A stretch of 64,000 nt of DNA from Novosphingobium sediminicola (GTDB lineage: Bacteria; Pseudomonadota; Alphaproteobacteria; Sphingomonadales; Sphingomonadaceae). Below are positions 42,731-51,694 of the stretch, in pieces (position 1 is the first letter of the stretch; every line of letters starts with the position of its first letter). The stretch lies in contig NZ_JACIDX010000009.1 in assembly GCF_014196525.1 (NCBI RefSeq), positions 186,001 through 250,000 of the forward strand. Direction: 5' to 3'. The position numbers and the translations under genes were made by a program. The notes under the pieces are model-generated. The model saw only the letters and a list, made by a program, of their open reading frames with translations. It was not told where the DNA came from and did not search any database.

Positions 42731-45079
42731 ATGTTTCGCACGTTCAAACCTGCGCTGCTTGCCGGCGCCTCGGCTGCTCTGTGGGCGATGCCTGCCATGG
42801 CCGATGATGCCCTGCCCAATTCCCCCGATGACATCACCGTCACCGCCCGCCGTCGCGCCGAACTGGCGCAGGATGTGCCTCTGGCCCTTTCGGTGGTGAG
42901 CGCGGACCTGCTGAACGCCACACGCTCGGTCAATCTGCAACAGGTCTCCACGCTGGTCCCCTCGCTCAATTATTCCAGCGCCAATCCGCGCAACACCGCC
43001 TTTACCATTCGCGGCCTCGGCTCAAGCGTGGTGTCGGTCAGCCAGGCCAATGACGGGCTGGAGCCGGGCGTGGGCTTCTATGTGGACGAGGTCTATCACG
43101 CCCGCCCGGCCACGGCGGCGTTCGATTTCACCGACATTGACCATATCGAAGTGCTGCGCGGGCCGCAGGGCACGGTTTTCGGCAAGAACACCACGGCGGG
43201 CGCGATCTCCATCATCACCAAAAAGCCCAGCTTCACCTTTGGCGCCGAGGCCGAGGCCAGCTATGGCCAGCAGAACTTCCGCCAGTTGAAGGGGGCGATC
43301 ACCGGCCCTCTGGTGGCCGATCTGGCCGCCTTCCGCGTGTCGGGCTCGCTGACCAAGCGCGACGGGGTAATCTGGAACCAGCGCTATGGCACATGGCAGA
43401 ACGCGATCGACAATGCCGCGCTGCGCGGGCAAATCCTGCTGACCCCGGCCAGCAACCTGTCGATCCGACTGATCGGCGACTGGGCCAGTTTCAAGGGCGA
43501 GTGCTGCACGCAGGTCTATGTCCGCGTGGCCCCCACATTGAAACCCGCCGCCCAGCAATATGCCGCGCTGGCCGCCGGGCTGGGCTATTCGGTGCCCTCA
43601 ACCAATCCCTACGCCCGCGTGACCGATATTGACGCGGGCGTGGGCGTCAACACGCAGGAAGGCGGCGCCAGCGCGATTGCCGAGCTGAAAAGCGGACCTT
43701 TCGCCATCACCTCGGTCACAGCTTGGCGTTTCTGGGACTGGGACGCGGCCAATGACCGCGACTATACCGGCGTTCCGGTGCAAATAACCCAGCATATCCC
43801 CAGCCGTCAGGATCAGGTCAGCCAGGAAATCCGCTTCAGCAACGCCGATCCGGGCAAGATCGATTATGTCGGCGGCCTCTATTACTTCCACCAGAAGATC
43901 GTGGGCCACCCGATCAGCATCTATGGCGCGCAGGCGGCTTATTGGCTGCTGCCAGCCGGGCGCCCGTCCAACCTGCTCGAAGGCTATGGTCAGGATGGCA
44001 CCACCGATTTCCATTCGGATTCGCTGGCGGTGTTTGGCGAGGCGACGTGGCATATCACGCCCCGTCTGGCCCTCACCGGGGGCCTGCGCGAGACGTGGGA
44101 AACCAAGCATGGCACCTATAACACCAATGTCAGCGGGGGCCTTGCCACCACCACGGCTTCGCTGATTACCGACAAGAATTCGATTCTGCGCGCGCAATAT
44201 TGCACGGCCTCGGTGTCGGAAGAAGGTCTGTCGGGCCGCATCAATCTGGCATGGAAGGCCACGCGCAACCTGCAAATCTATATCAACGGAGCCAGCGGTC
44301 AGAAATCGGGCGGGATCAACATGTCGGGCCTGCCGGTCTATCCGGCGGGCGTGAGCGGCCATGGCAGCGGCGATCCGATCCTGTCCACCGCCGTCATCCG
44401 CCCGGAACGCAATTTCACATGGGAGGCCGGCATCAAGAGCCAGTGGCTGGGCGGGCGAGCCACACTCAATCTGGCGGCCTATTCCACCGTGGTGCATGAT
44501 TTTCAGGCCAATGTGGTCGATAATGCCGCCGTTGTCGCGCTGCGCTCCTATCTGGCCAATATTCCGCGCGTGACGGTGCGCGGGGTGGAGGCCGATGCGA
44601 ACCTTCAGGTCGCGCCGTGGTTCACCCTGCGCGGCTCTCTGGCCTATGCCGATGGGCGCTATGCCTCCTATCCGGCGGGGCCATGCCCGATCGAGTTGAC
44701 CGGGTCGGCCACCGCATCCTGCGATCTCACCGGAAAATCGCTGCCCGGATTGCCCAAATGGACCGGATCGCTGGGCGGCGAGGTGACGCATGATCTGGGC
44801 GCCAGCCAGCTTTACGCCCGCGCCGACGCCACCTTCCGCTCAATGGTCTATGGCGAGGCGACCGACAGCGCCTATACGACCATCGCGGGCTATACGCTGG
44901 TCAATGCCTCGGCCGGGGTGCGGATTAATCCCCGGCTCAGCATCGAAGTCTTTGCCCGCAATCTGACCAAGGCCAATTACCTGCAAAATGTCACGGTTCA
45001 GGCGGGCAACAGCGGCCTTATCGTCGGCACGCCCAGCGATCCGCGCATGTTCGGCGTGACCCTGCGCGCAAAAGCCTGA
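42731..45079 (+). CDS. TonB-dependent outer-membrane receptor
   Basis: A 782-residue receptor. It has a signal peptide (cut near PAMAD), a TonB-box-like DDITVTARRR and a plug domain with the typical VEVLRGPQGTVFGKNTTAGAISI. Its barrel contains Cys pairs (ECCTQV; CPIELTGSATASC) and ends GVTLRAKA. That non-aromatic end is less usual for an outer-membrane protein. The ATG at 42731 is chosen with GGGGG upstream; a TTG at 42701 would add an improbable stretch. It heads a region with a dienelactone hydrolase, an AraC regulator and a Rieske oxygenase, so an aromatic or terpenoid ligand is plausible. Confidence 0.92.
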   Translation: MFRTFKPALLAGASAALWAMPAMADDALPNSPDDITVTARRRAELAQDVPLALSVVSADLLNATRSVNLQQVSTLVPSLNYSSANPRNTAFTIRGLGSSVVSVSQANDGLEPGVGFYVDEVYHARPATAAFDFTDIDHIEVLRGPQGTVFGKNTTAGAISIITKKPSFTFGAEAEASYGQQNFRQLKGAITGPLVADLAAFRVSGSLTKRDGVIWNQRYGTWQNAIDNAALRGQILLTPASNLSIRLIGDWASFKGECCTQVYVRVAPTLKPAAQQYAALAAGLGYSVPSTNPYARVTDIDAGVGVNTQEGGASAIAELKSGPFAITSVTAWRFWDWDAANDRDYTGVPVQITQHIPSRQDQVSQEIRFSNADPGKIDYVGGLYYFHQKIVGHPISIYGAQAAYWLLPAGRPSNLLEGYGQDGTTDFHSDSLAVFGEATWHITPRLALTGGLRETWETKHGTYNTNVSGGLATTTASLITDKNSILRAQYCTASVSEEGLSGRINLAWKATRNLQIYINGASGQKSGGINMSGLPVYPAGVSGHGSGDPILSTAVIRPERNFTWEAGIKSQWLGGRATLNLAAYSTVVHDFQANVVDNAAVVALRSYLANIPRVTVRGVEADANLQVAPWFTLRGSLAYADGRYASYPAGPCPIELTGSATASCDLTGKSLPGLPKWTGSLGGEVTHDLGASQLYARADATFRSMVYGEATDSAYTTIAGYTLVNASAGVRINPRLSIEVFARNLTKANYLQNVTVQAGNSGLIVGTPSDPRMFGVTLRAKA

Positions 45080-45099
45080 TCATGCCTCGAAGGCATTCG

Positions 45100-45330
45100 A
45101 CACCATAACGCCTCCGACATACCGCCATCAACAACCAGATCAACGCCATTGATAAAGCCGGCCTCATCGCTCGCCGGAAACAGCAAGGCCCCGCTTTCTG
45201 CGATGATCTTTTGCAACCGGTCAAGATCAGCCGGTTAGCAGAAGACATTGCCCGTCATCTGCCCGGCTCCCTGCCCCATGCCTCAGGCGCAAATCGGGGC
45301 ACATTGGCACTCCTCCAACGCCAATGATCC
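45100..45330 (-). pseudogene. Short-chain dehydrogenase (SDR) C-terminal relic
   Basis: Leftward frame: GAGQMTGNVF, a TAA stop at 45237, then DLDRLQKIIAESGALLF and SDEAGFINGVDLVVDGGMS. The last is the classical SDR end (aSdeagfinG..l.vDGG). The catalytic Ser-Tyr-Lys region and nucleotide fold are missing, and the reading frame continues without its own stop into the receptor gene. It fits a deleted dehydrogenase of the same catabolic module. Confidence 0.7.
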
Positions 45331-45369
45331 CGCCATCGTCTGGGCGGCGCTCAGGAGTGAGCGCCCCCA

Positions 45370-46119
45370 TCAACCTCGCGCAAATGCTCGATGGTAGAGC
45401 GCCAAAGTCCATGCGATTCCCTGAAAGAACAGGGCAGGATCGTAGCGCGGCCCCTCGTCCCGCAGGAATGCGTGCTGGGCGTTGACTTCATGCCATTCAT
45501 AGGTCGCACCCACCGCCTCAAGGCGGTCGCGAATGGCCATGCGCCCGGCATAAGGGACGTGAGGGTCCTGTCGCCCCCAGACGAACATCGTCTCGGCCTT
45601 CAGTTCGGCCATGCGCGCAAGACTGTCATCCGAGCGGCCAAGGCCCAGAGAGCCGGAATGAATATCGGTCGGATAAAAACAGGCCGCTGCCGACACACGC
45701 GGGTCAAGCGCTGCGCGATAGGCAAGGTGCCCCCCAAGGCAAACGCCAAAAGTCGCTACTCTGCCGTCGCAGGCGGGATGGTCGATAAGAGCGCTCAGCC
45801 CTGCCTTTGCATCAGCATCATAACCCGCCAGCGGTTTGAGATATTTCAGCTCATTGCCGCGGTCCGTCCCCGCCGGATCATATTCGAGTACCGTACCGGC
45901 AGGCTCGAACTCGTGATACACTTCCGGCACGGCGACGACATAGCCATGCCCAGCCAGAATGGCCGCCAGCCTGCGGATGGGATTGGTAACCTGATAGATC
46001 TCCGAGAACAGCATCACGCCCGGAAATCGGCCTTCGATCGCAGGGCGAAACAGATGCATCCGCATCGCCCCGCCGCCGGGCACCAGCACATCCAGTTTCT
46101 CATCACTACGCAGGATCAT
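45370..46119 (-). CDS. Dienelactone hydrolase family protein
   Basis: A 249-residue alpha/beta hydrolase with the Cys-Asp-His triad of dienelactone hydrolases: C127 in GVCLGGH, D185 in GRQDPHVP and H216 in NAQHAFL. It opens lactones or dienelactones made in ring-cleavage pathways. The ATG at 46119 has AAAGGA upstream; a longer frame to 46341 does not. It faces the AraC gene across 342 gene-free bases holding an inverted repeat (46368-46388). The nearby Rieske oxygenase and receptor favour aromatic catabolism. Confidence 0.9.
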   Translation of the reverse strand: MILRSDEKLDVLVPGGGAMRMHLFRPAIEGRFPGVMLFSEIYQVTNPIRRLAAILAGHGYVVAVPEVYHEFEPAGTVLEYDPAGTDRGNELKYLKPLAGYDADAKAGLSALIDHPACDGRVATFGVCLGGHLAYRAALDPRVSAAACFYPTDIHSGSLGLGRSDDSLARMAELKAETMFVWGRQDPHVPYAGRMAIRDRLEAVGATYEWHEVNAQHAFLRDEGPRYDPALFFQGIAWTLALYHRAFARG

Positions 46120-46367
46120 GTCATCGTCCTTTGCAAGGGCAGGGTTTGGGCTCCCCATACCCCTTCTTCGAATAAAGGCCATGGCATAACGCGGCGCGGC
46201 GCGGCCAGCCCATTTTCGCGCTTTGACAGCTATGATCAGAACAGGCAGCATTCTGCGCCAGCCGGAGTAATGTTCGAACCGGGGGAGAGGCCCGAGCAAA
46301 CAGCATAACCCTGGAGTTCGGGCCAAATCCGGCGGCCCCAAGATCGCACCTTATTGACCTATGTGAT

Positions 46368-46388
46368 CCCCGATATAGGGTATCGGGG
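46368..46388. promoter_or_regulatory. Inverted repeat between hydrolase and AraC genes
   Basis: CCCCGATA and TATCGGGG, 8-base perfect arms around a 5-base spacer, within the 342-base divergent region (46120-46461). It lies 74 bases upstream of the AraC start. Candidate operator; the remaining sequence here shows nothing else definite. Confidence 0.35.
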
Positions 46389-46461
46389 CGAGGCATTGAA
46401 CGCTCCTGCCAAACCTATCTCTTTCACGGATGTCGACAGGCTTTAATTGAATCGGATTGCC

Positions 46462-47427
46462 ATGGATCTGCTGGGTAATGTGCTGCTCTCGACAAAGGTT
46501 TTGGCCAATTCGATCGGAATTTTCGAATTTGGCGGCGAATGGGGCTTTAGCCTGAACGAGGCCGCCCCTGATTTCGCATGCAGCCTGACCATTCTGGAAG
46601 GGCGTTGCTGGTTCAAGGCCGAAGGACATGAAGGCGTGTGGCTGTCGGCCGGAGATACGGCCATTATCGTCAGAGGCACCCCTCACAGCATGGCATCCTC
46701 ACCCCGTGCACCGATAGGGCCGCTGCTCGATCTGCTTGCGCCGCATGGGGCAGATCGGTTTGGTCCATCCACGCGCCGCGACGCGCCCATCCATATCCGA
46801 TCCGGCGATGGCGAAACGCATACAAGGATGCTGTCGCTCGCCTATTTCCTTCGCGAACCGGAACAGAATCCGGTCCTCTCCGAACTCCCGTCATCCTTTG
46901 TTCTGCACAAAGAAACCCATGCGATTTTCCCTTGGCTGACAAGCATCTCAACCTATCTGGCCGGGGCGGAATGCACCCAGCTTCCCGGCTATGTCGCAAC
47001 CGCCTCGCATCTGGCCGACCTCTTGTTCACCAGCTTTCTGCGCGCGCGCATCACAAGCCATGCCTCAACCGCCAGCGGATGGCTCAGAGGCCTGTCTGAC
47101 GGTCGCATCGGACGGGTAATGTCGCGCCTTCACGCCGATCCGCTGGCCAAGTGGACCGTCGCGGATATGGCAAAGGAAGCCAATATGGCGCGCTCCACCT
47201 TTGCGCGCAACTTTACGAAGCTGCTGGCGCAATCGCCTTTGGATTACCTGCTGGGCATTCGCCTCGGCCTTGCCCGCGATCGTATGTTGAGCGACCGGAT
47301 GCCGATCGCGCAACTGGCCGAACTTGCCGGTTACCAGTCCGAACGGGCGTTTCGCACGGCCTTTGCCCAGCGTTACGGCGCGTCGCCGCGAGCCTATCTG
47401 GCCGCGCATGTGTCAACGACTGATTGA
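46462..47427 (+). CDS. AraC-family transcriptional regulator
   Basis: A 321-residue regulator with an N-terminal cupin-type sensing domain of the AraC_binding/cupin_6 type (CSLTILEGRCWFKAEGHEGVWLSAGD; RGTPHSM). The C-terminal double helix-turn-helix (WTVADMAKEANMARSTFAR, then MPIAQLAELAGYQSERAFRTAF) ends GASPRAYL. The ATG at 46462 is preferred over TTG 46447. It diverges from the dienelactone hydrolase and precedes the Rieske oxygenase by 90 bases, so it likely controls both in response to an aromatic inducer. Confidence 0.9.
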   Translation: MDLLGNVLLSTKVLANSIGIFEFGGEWGFSLNEAAPDFACSLTILEGRCWFKAEGHEGVWLSAGDTAIIVRGTPHSMASSPRAPIGPLLDLLAPHGADRFGPSTRRDAPIHIRSGDGETHTRMLSLAYFLREPEQNPVLSELPSSFVLHKETHAIFPWLTSISTYLAGAECTQLPGYVATASHLADLLFTSFLRARITSHASTASGWLRGLSDGRIGRVMSRLHADPLAKWTVADMAKEANMARSTFARNFTKLLAQSPLDYLLGIRLGLARDRMLSDRMPIAQLAELAGYQSERAFRTAFAQRYGASPRAYLAAHVSTTD

Positions 47428-47517
47428 GAGTATTGAGCCGAATATTGACACTAAAAGGCATAGAACATCCCCTCCACGCTGCCTATCTCAGCCCCAACGA
47501 TACAAGGGAGAGGGTGC

Positions 47518-48540
47518 TTGGGCTTTCTGGAAAACGCATGGTATCTGGCGGCATGGTCCCGCGAGATTGATGGCGAAGCGCTGCTATCGCGCACCATTCT
47601 GGAACAGCGGATCGTCTTCTACCGCGATGACGATCAGGCGATCCACGCGCTGGCGGATCGTTGCAGCCATCGCTTCGTCCCTCTCAGCATGGGGCAGCGC
47701 CGGGGAGACAGGCTGCAATGTCCCTATCATGGACTGACTTTCGGGCCCGATGGGCATTGCTTGCATAATCCTCATGGCGATGGGCGCATCCCCCCCAATG
47801 CGCCCATCCGCTCCTATCGGGTCGAGGAGCGGGGCCTGATGGTCTGGGTGTGGATGGGTCATACCGATAGGGCAGACCCGGCGCTCATTCCCGACTATGC
47901 GATATTGTCCGAAGCACCGGCAAGCGCGCAGATGCAAGGCTATCTGCATGTCGAGGCGAATTACCAGTTGCTGTCGGACAACATCATGGATCTGAGCCAT
48001 GTCGATTATCTTCACGCCGATACGCTGGGCGGCGGCTCCATCTCGCGCTCGACCGCCAAAGTGTCCGAAGATGAGCGGCAGGTGACAATCACCTGGCAGG
48101 TGGAATCCGACACCGTGCCCCCCGCCTTTGCCCGCGAAATGCCCGATCCATCCGCCCCCGCCAGACAGGTCACGCAGGTCGTCTGGTCCGCCCCCAGCGC
48201 CATGCAACTGACCATCCGGATCGACGGGCCTGACGGGGCCGCCATCAGTACGAATGCCTTTCACATCATGACCCCCGAAGGCCCCGCAACCACGCATTAC
48301 TTCTTCGCCAATTGCCGCGAATTTCGCAAGGATGATGCGGATTACAATGCGATGGTCGCACAATTGGTGACGCGGGTTTTTACCGAGGAAGACAAGCCCA
48401 TGGTCGAGGCTCAGCAAAAAGCGATTGGCACCGCCGAACTCATGGATCTGCGGCCCCTGGTGCTCGCCCCCGATGCCGGTGCAATCCGGGCCCGGCGCAA
48501 ATTGGGCGCCATGATCCGGGCCGAGCAGCCCGACGGCTGA
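47518..48540 (+). CDS. Rieske non-heme iron oxygenase, VanA-like
   Basis: A 340-residue oxygenase component. The Rieske [2Fe-2S] site is C49-x-H51 (RCSHRF) and C68-x2-H71 (CPYHGL). The mononuclear iron site is in NIMDLSHVDYLH with H161 and H166. The size and NAWYLAAWS start match vanillate demethylase oxygenases and related aryl ether demethylases. It would demethylate or hydroxylate an aromatic acid with electrons from a reductase (VanB type) not in the window. The TTG start follows GGGAG by 8 bases. It lies downstream of the AraC regulator. Confidence 0.9.
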   Translation: MGFLENAWYLAAWSREIDGEALLSRTILEQRIVFYRDDDQAIHALADRCSHRFVPLSMGQRRGDRLQCPYHGLTFGPDGHCLHNPHGDGRIPPNAPIRSYRVEERGLMVWVWMGHTDRADPALIPDYAILSEAPASAQMQGYLHVEANYQLLSDNIMDLSHVDYLHADTLGGGSISRSTAKVSEDERQVTITWQVESDTVPPAFAREMPDPSAPARQVTQVVWSAPSAMQLTIRIDGPDGAAISTNAFHIMTPEGPATTHYFFANCREFRKDDADYNAMVAQLVTRVFTEEDKPMVEAQQKAIGTAELMDLRPLVLAPDAGAIRARRKLGAMIRAEQPDG

Positions 48541-48665
48541 CGCGAAGCGGTGAAGCAGGCAAGCGGAACCAGATACAGCAAGACCCGCGCATATCGGCAG
48601 TTGGCTGGTCCGGCTTTGGCAAAATCGTATCGCGCAGCAGGCTTCAAGATGTTAGGGCCACCCCC

Positions 48666-49046
48666 ATGCCGCCGCAGGAGCCCCGAAAAGAACGCGTGAC
48701 CATTGCCGCCGTGGCCAGACACGCCGGGGTATCCACCATGACCGTGTCCAATGTGTTCAACGGCAAGGGCAAATTGGCCGAGGCAACGCGCGAAAGGGTG
48801 ATGCAGGCAATCGAGGCGCTGGGCTATAGGCCCGATCCCATGGGGCTGCGCCTGAAGGGAGCGGCGATTGCGCGCATCGGCTTCATCCATTTCGATGTGG
48901 AGAGCATGTTCATCAGCGGCGCCATTGCCGCCATTACCGTGGCGGCGGCCGAGCGGGGACTGCAACTGCTGATCCGGCGATCAAAGGCGGTATCGCGGCA
49001 GGAAGCGCTGGCTCTGGCCGGGGAGCTGGTGCGGGCCGGGGCATGA
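48666..49046 (+). pseudogene. Truncated LacI-family regulator
   Basis: 126 residues. A full LacI DNA-binding domain (VTIAAVARHAGVSTMTVSNVFNG, hinge ATRERVMQAIEALGYRPD) is followed by the first strand and helix of the sugar-binding domain (IGFIHFDVESMFISGAIAAI, GLQLLIRR), then TGA at 49044. Intact relatives have about 330 residues, so two thirds of the effector domain is lost. The DNA-binding part could still be made. The end overlaps the start of an acyltransferase fragment by an ATGA, marking a deletion junction. Confidence 0.8.
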
Positions 49047-49276
49047 TGGGCCTGTGCAAGCTGAGCGGGCGGATTTCCTATCCGATTTATGTCACCCATT
49101 TCCCCTTCCTTTACGTCTGGATGAACTACGTCATCAACGAGCACCCTTCCGATGAGCGGATGCTGGGGATCCGTCTGCTGCTGGTGCCTTTCCTGGTCGT
49201 CGTGGCCTGACCGTCGCTGGTGTTGTGGGATGAACCGCTGCGGGCGCGGCTGCGGGAATGGCTGGGCCGGCGTTGA
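49043..49276 (+). pseudogene. Acyltransferase-3 family C-terminal fragment
   Basis: Reads MMGLCKLSGRISYPIYV then THFPFLYVWMNYVI, the last helices of OafA/YrhL-like acyltransferases, then VLWDEPLRARLREWLGRR, their usual end. An in-frame TGA at 49208 (probably from TGG) breaks it. Everything before the last 75 residues is absent. It abuts the truncated LacI gene. Confidence 0.75.
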
Positions 49277-49425
49277 TCCAAGACGCCGATTTCTCGATTG
49301 CCAGGACCTGTGTGGCGCCGGCCGAGGAGGGGCAGGTTGAAGCCATCTGCGATGTGTTTGTAGGCGATGATTCCACCGCATCGCTCAAGGACATTTCGAC
49401 CTGCGTAATGGAAAACAGGGCCTGA
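49277..49425 (+). other. Unrecognised short open segment
   Basis: After the acyltransferase stop the next frame reads DADFSIARTCVAPAEEGQ and continues for about 49 codons (DVFVGDDSTASLKDISTC) to TGA at 49423. No start with a ribosome site is visible. It may be another relic or chance. The rest of 49426-49527 holds only the eutB ribosome site region. Confidence 0.25.
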
Positions 49426-49527
49426 CAAGGGGGCCCCATTCCGGCATCATCGGCATGTTATCTTTACGGATTGGCAGCCCGCCTCTCGATAAGTCCCATA
49501 TTGCCGGTCAATGCAGGGAGATCCAAT

Positions 49528-50928
49528 TTGAGCGCCTATCGCATTGATCTGGCCGGAACGCGCTATCGCTTTGACAGCCTTGCCGAAGTCATGGCCTGCG
49601 CGTCGCCGGCGCGCTCCGGCGATGAACTGGCGGGCATCGCGGCGGGCAGTGCGCAGCAGCGGGTGGCCGCGCGCTGGCTGCTGGCCGACCTGCCGCTGGT
49701 CCTGTTTCTCGAAGATCAACTGGTGCCATACGAGCGCGATGAGGTGACAAGGCTGATCATCGACAGCCATGACCGCGCCGGTTTTGCTCCGATTGCCCAC
49801 CTCACGGTTGGTGGTTTTCGCGAATGGCTGCTCGACGATGCCACCGACGGAGCGGCCCTCGCCTCGGCCGCAGGCGGGATCACGCCGGAAATGGCGGCGG
49901 CAGTGTCCAAGCTGATGCGCAATCAGGATCTGGTCATTGCCGCGCGCAAGATCGAAAATGTTACCCGCTTTCGCAACACGATCGGCCTGCGCGGGCGGCT
50001 TTCCACCCGGCTTCAGCCCAATCACCCGACTGACGATCCCCAAGGCGTGGCAGCCTCCATTCTCGATGGTCTGCTGATGGGATCGGGCGATGCGGTGATC
50101 GGCATCAATCCGGCCACCGACGATCTGCCCACCATCGCCCGCCTGCTCACCCTGCTCGACGATCTGCGGATGGGGATGGACATGCCGACCCAGACCTGCG
50201 TGCTGACGCATGTGACCAATACGCTGGCGCTGATCGGGGCGGGGGCGCCGGTCGATCTGTGCTTTCAGTCGATTGCCGGGACGCAGACGGCCAATCGCGG
50301 CTTTGGCATTTCGCTGGCGCTGCTGGATGAAGCCCATGACGCAACACAGGCATTGGCGCGCGGCACGGTGGGGCAGAATGTGATGTATTTCGAAACGGGT
50401 CAGGGATCGTGCCTGTCATCGAACGCGCATCATGGCGTGGATCAGCAGACGCTGGAATGTCGGGCCTATGCGGTGGCGCGACGCTATTGCCCCCTGCTCG
50501 TCAATTCGGTGGTGGGCTTTATCGGGCCGGAATATCTCTATGATGGCAAACAGATCCTGCGCGCCGCGCTGGAAGATCATTTCTGCGGCAAATTGCTGGG
50601 CCTGCCGATGGGGCTGGACATTTGCTATACCAACCATGCCGAAGCCGATCAGGATGATATGGACACGATCGCCACCATGCTTGGCGTGGCCGGGGTCAGC
50701 TTTATCATGGGCGTGCCGGGGGCCGACGATGTGATGCTGGGTTATCAATCGACCAGTTTCCACGATGCGCTCTATCTGCGCTCGGTGTTGGGGCTGGCGC
50801 CTGCGCCTGAATTTGCCGCATGGCTGGAAAGGATGGGATTGACCGATCCGGGCGGGAAACTGCTGCGCGGCGATCCGTTCCTGGCCTCGGTGCGGAGCGT
50901 GCCGGCGCTGGGAGGACTTTGTGGCTGA
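49528..50928 (+). CDS. eutB: Ethanolamine ammonia-lyase large subunit
   Basis: A 466-residue EutB. A TTG start follows GGGAG by 7 bases and gives the usual N-terminus (YRIDLAGTRYRFDSLAEVMACAS). Conserved blocks include LMRNQDLVIAARKIENVTRFRNT, RLQPNHPTDDPQGVAASI, GDAVIGINPATD, FQSIAGTQTANRGFG, FETGQGSCLSSNAHHGVDQQ and NSVVGFIGPEYLYDGKQI. With EutC and adenosylcobalamin it splits ethanolamine to acetaldehyde and ammonia. No microcompartment genes or EutA reactivase are present, so this is the simple nitrogen-acquiring form. No cobalamin riboswitch was seen upstream. Confidence 0.95.
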   Translation: MSAYRIDLAGTRYRFDSLAEVMACASPARSGDELAGIAAGSAQQRVAARWLLADLPLVLFLEDQLVPYERDEVTRLIIDSHDRAGFAPIAHLTVGGFREWLLDDATDGAALASAAGGITPEMAAAVSKLMRNQDLVIAARKIENVTRFRNTIGLRGRLSTRLQPNHPTDDPQGVAASILDGLLMGSGDAVIGINPATDDLPTIARLLTLLDDLRMGMDMPTQTCVLTHVTNTLALIGAGAPVDLCFQSIAGTQTANRGFGISLALLDEAHDATQALARGTVGQNVMYFETGQGSCLSSNAHHGVDQQTLECRAYAVARRYCPLLVNSVVGFIGPEYLYDGKQILRAALEDHFCGKLLGLPMGLDICYTNHAEADQDDMDTIATMLGVAGVSFIMGVPGADDVMLGYQSTSFHDALYLRSVLGLAPAPEFAAWLERMGLTDPGGKLLRGDPFLASVRSVPALGGLCG

Positions 50929-51676
50929 TCGGCCGGATATAGCGCCTTTGCGTCAGAGACTGCGCGCTTTCACCAATGCCCGCGTCGCCATCGGCCGGGT
51001 CGGATCTTCGGTGCCGACCGCCGCCATGCTGGAATTTCAACTGGCCCATGCGCGGGCGCGTGATGCGGTGTATGATGCGCTGACGCCCGGCGCGGTGGAG
51101 CAGGGGCTGGCAGGCTGGCCCACGATCAGCGTTCACAGCGCTGCTCCCGACCGCGCGACCTATCTGCTGCGCCCGGATCTGGGACGGCGATTGCGGCCCG
51201 AGGATGCCGCGCGTTTGCAGGTCGAACAGGCGCAATTGGCCATCGTGATCGCCGATGGATTGTCGGCCACCGCCACTATGGCGCATGGCGCTGCGCTGGC
51301 ACGGGCGATGGTCGAGCGGCTTAGGCATGACTGGCGGATCGGGCCGATGGTCATCGCCCATCAGGCCCGCGTGGCGCTGGGCGACGAGATCGGCGAGGCG
51401 ATGGGCGCCGAAATGGTGGTCGTGCTGATCGGCGAAAGGCCCGGCCTGTCCGCCGCCGACAGCCTGAGCGCCTATCTCACCTGGGCGCCCCGGCGCGGCA
51501 GGCTGGACAGTGAGCGCAACTGCATTTCCAATATCCGCCCGCCCCATGGCTGGTCGATTGCCGATGCGGCCGACGAAATCGTCCGCATCCTGTCGCGCGC
51601 GCGCGCAGCGCGATGCACGGGGGTAGCGCTGGCGGGCGGAGAGGCTCTGACGGCGGGAGAAGGCCCCGCATATTGA
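50921..51676 (+). CDS. eutC: Ethanolamine ammonia-lyase small subunit
   Basis: A 251-residue EutC that binds the cobalamin with EutB. It has RVAIGRVGSSVPTAAMLEFQLAHARARDAVYD, VIADGLSATATMAHG, QARVALGDEIGEAMGAEMVVVLIGERPGLSAADSLSAYLTW and SERNCISNIRP, all typical. The GTG start overlaps eutB by 8 bases and has GGAGG upstream, so it is translationally coupled. It converges on the MFS gene at 51695. Confidence 0.95.
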   Translation: MADRPDIAPLRQRLRAFTNARVAIGRVGSSVPTAAMLEFQLAHARARDAVYDALTPGAVEQGLAGWPTISVHSAAPDRATYLLRPDLGRRLRPEDAARLQVEQAQLAIVIADGLSATATMAHGAALARAMVERLRHDWRIGPMVIAHQARVALGDEIGEAMGAEMVVVLIGERPGLSAADSLSAYLTWAPRRGRLDSERNCISNIRPPHGWSIADAADEIVRILSRARAARCTGVALAGGEALTAGEGPAY

Positions 51677-51694
51677 ATGCCTGCGCCACATTGA

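Noticed and set aside
49426-49527. Cobalamin riboswitch upstream of eutB
   Set aside because: The gap is only about 100 bases and shows none of the conserved B12-box bases.
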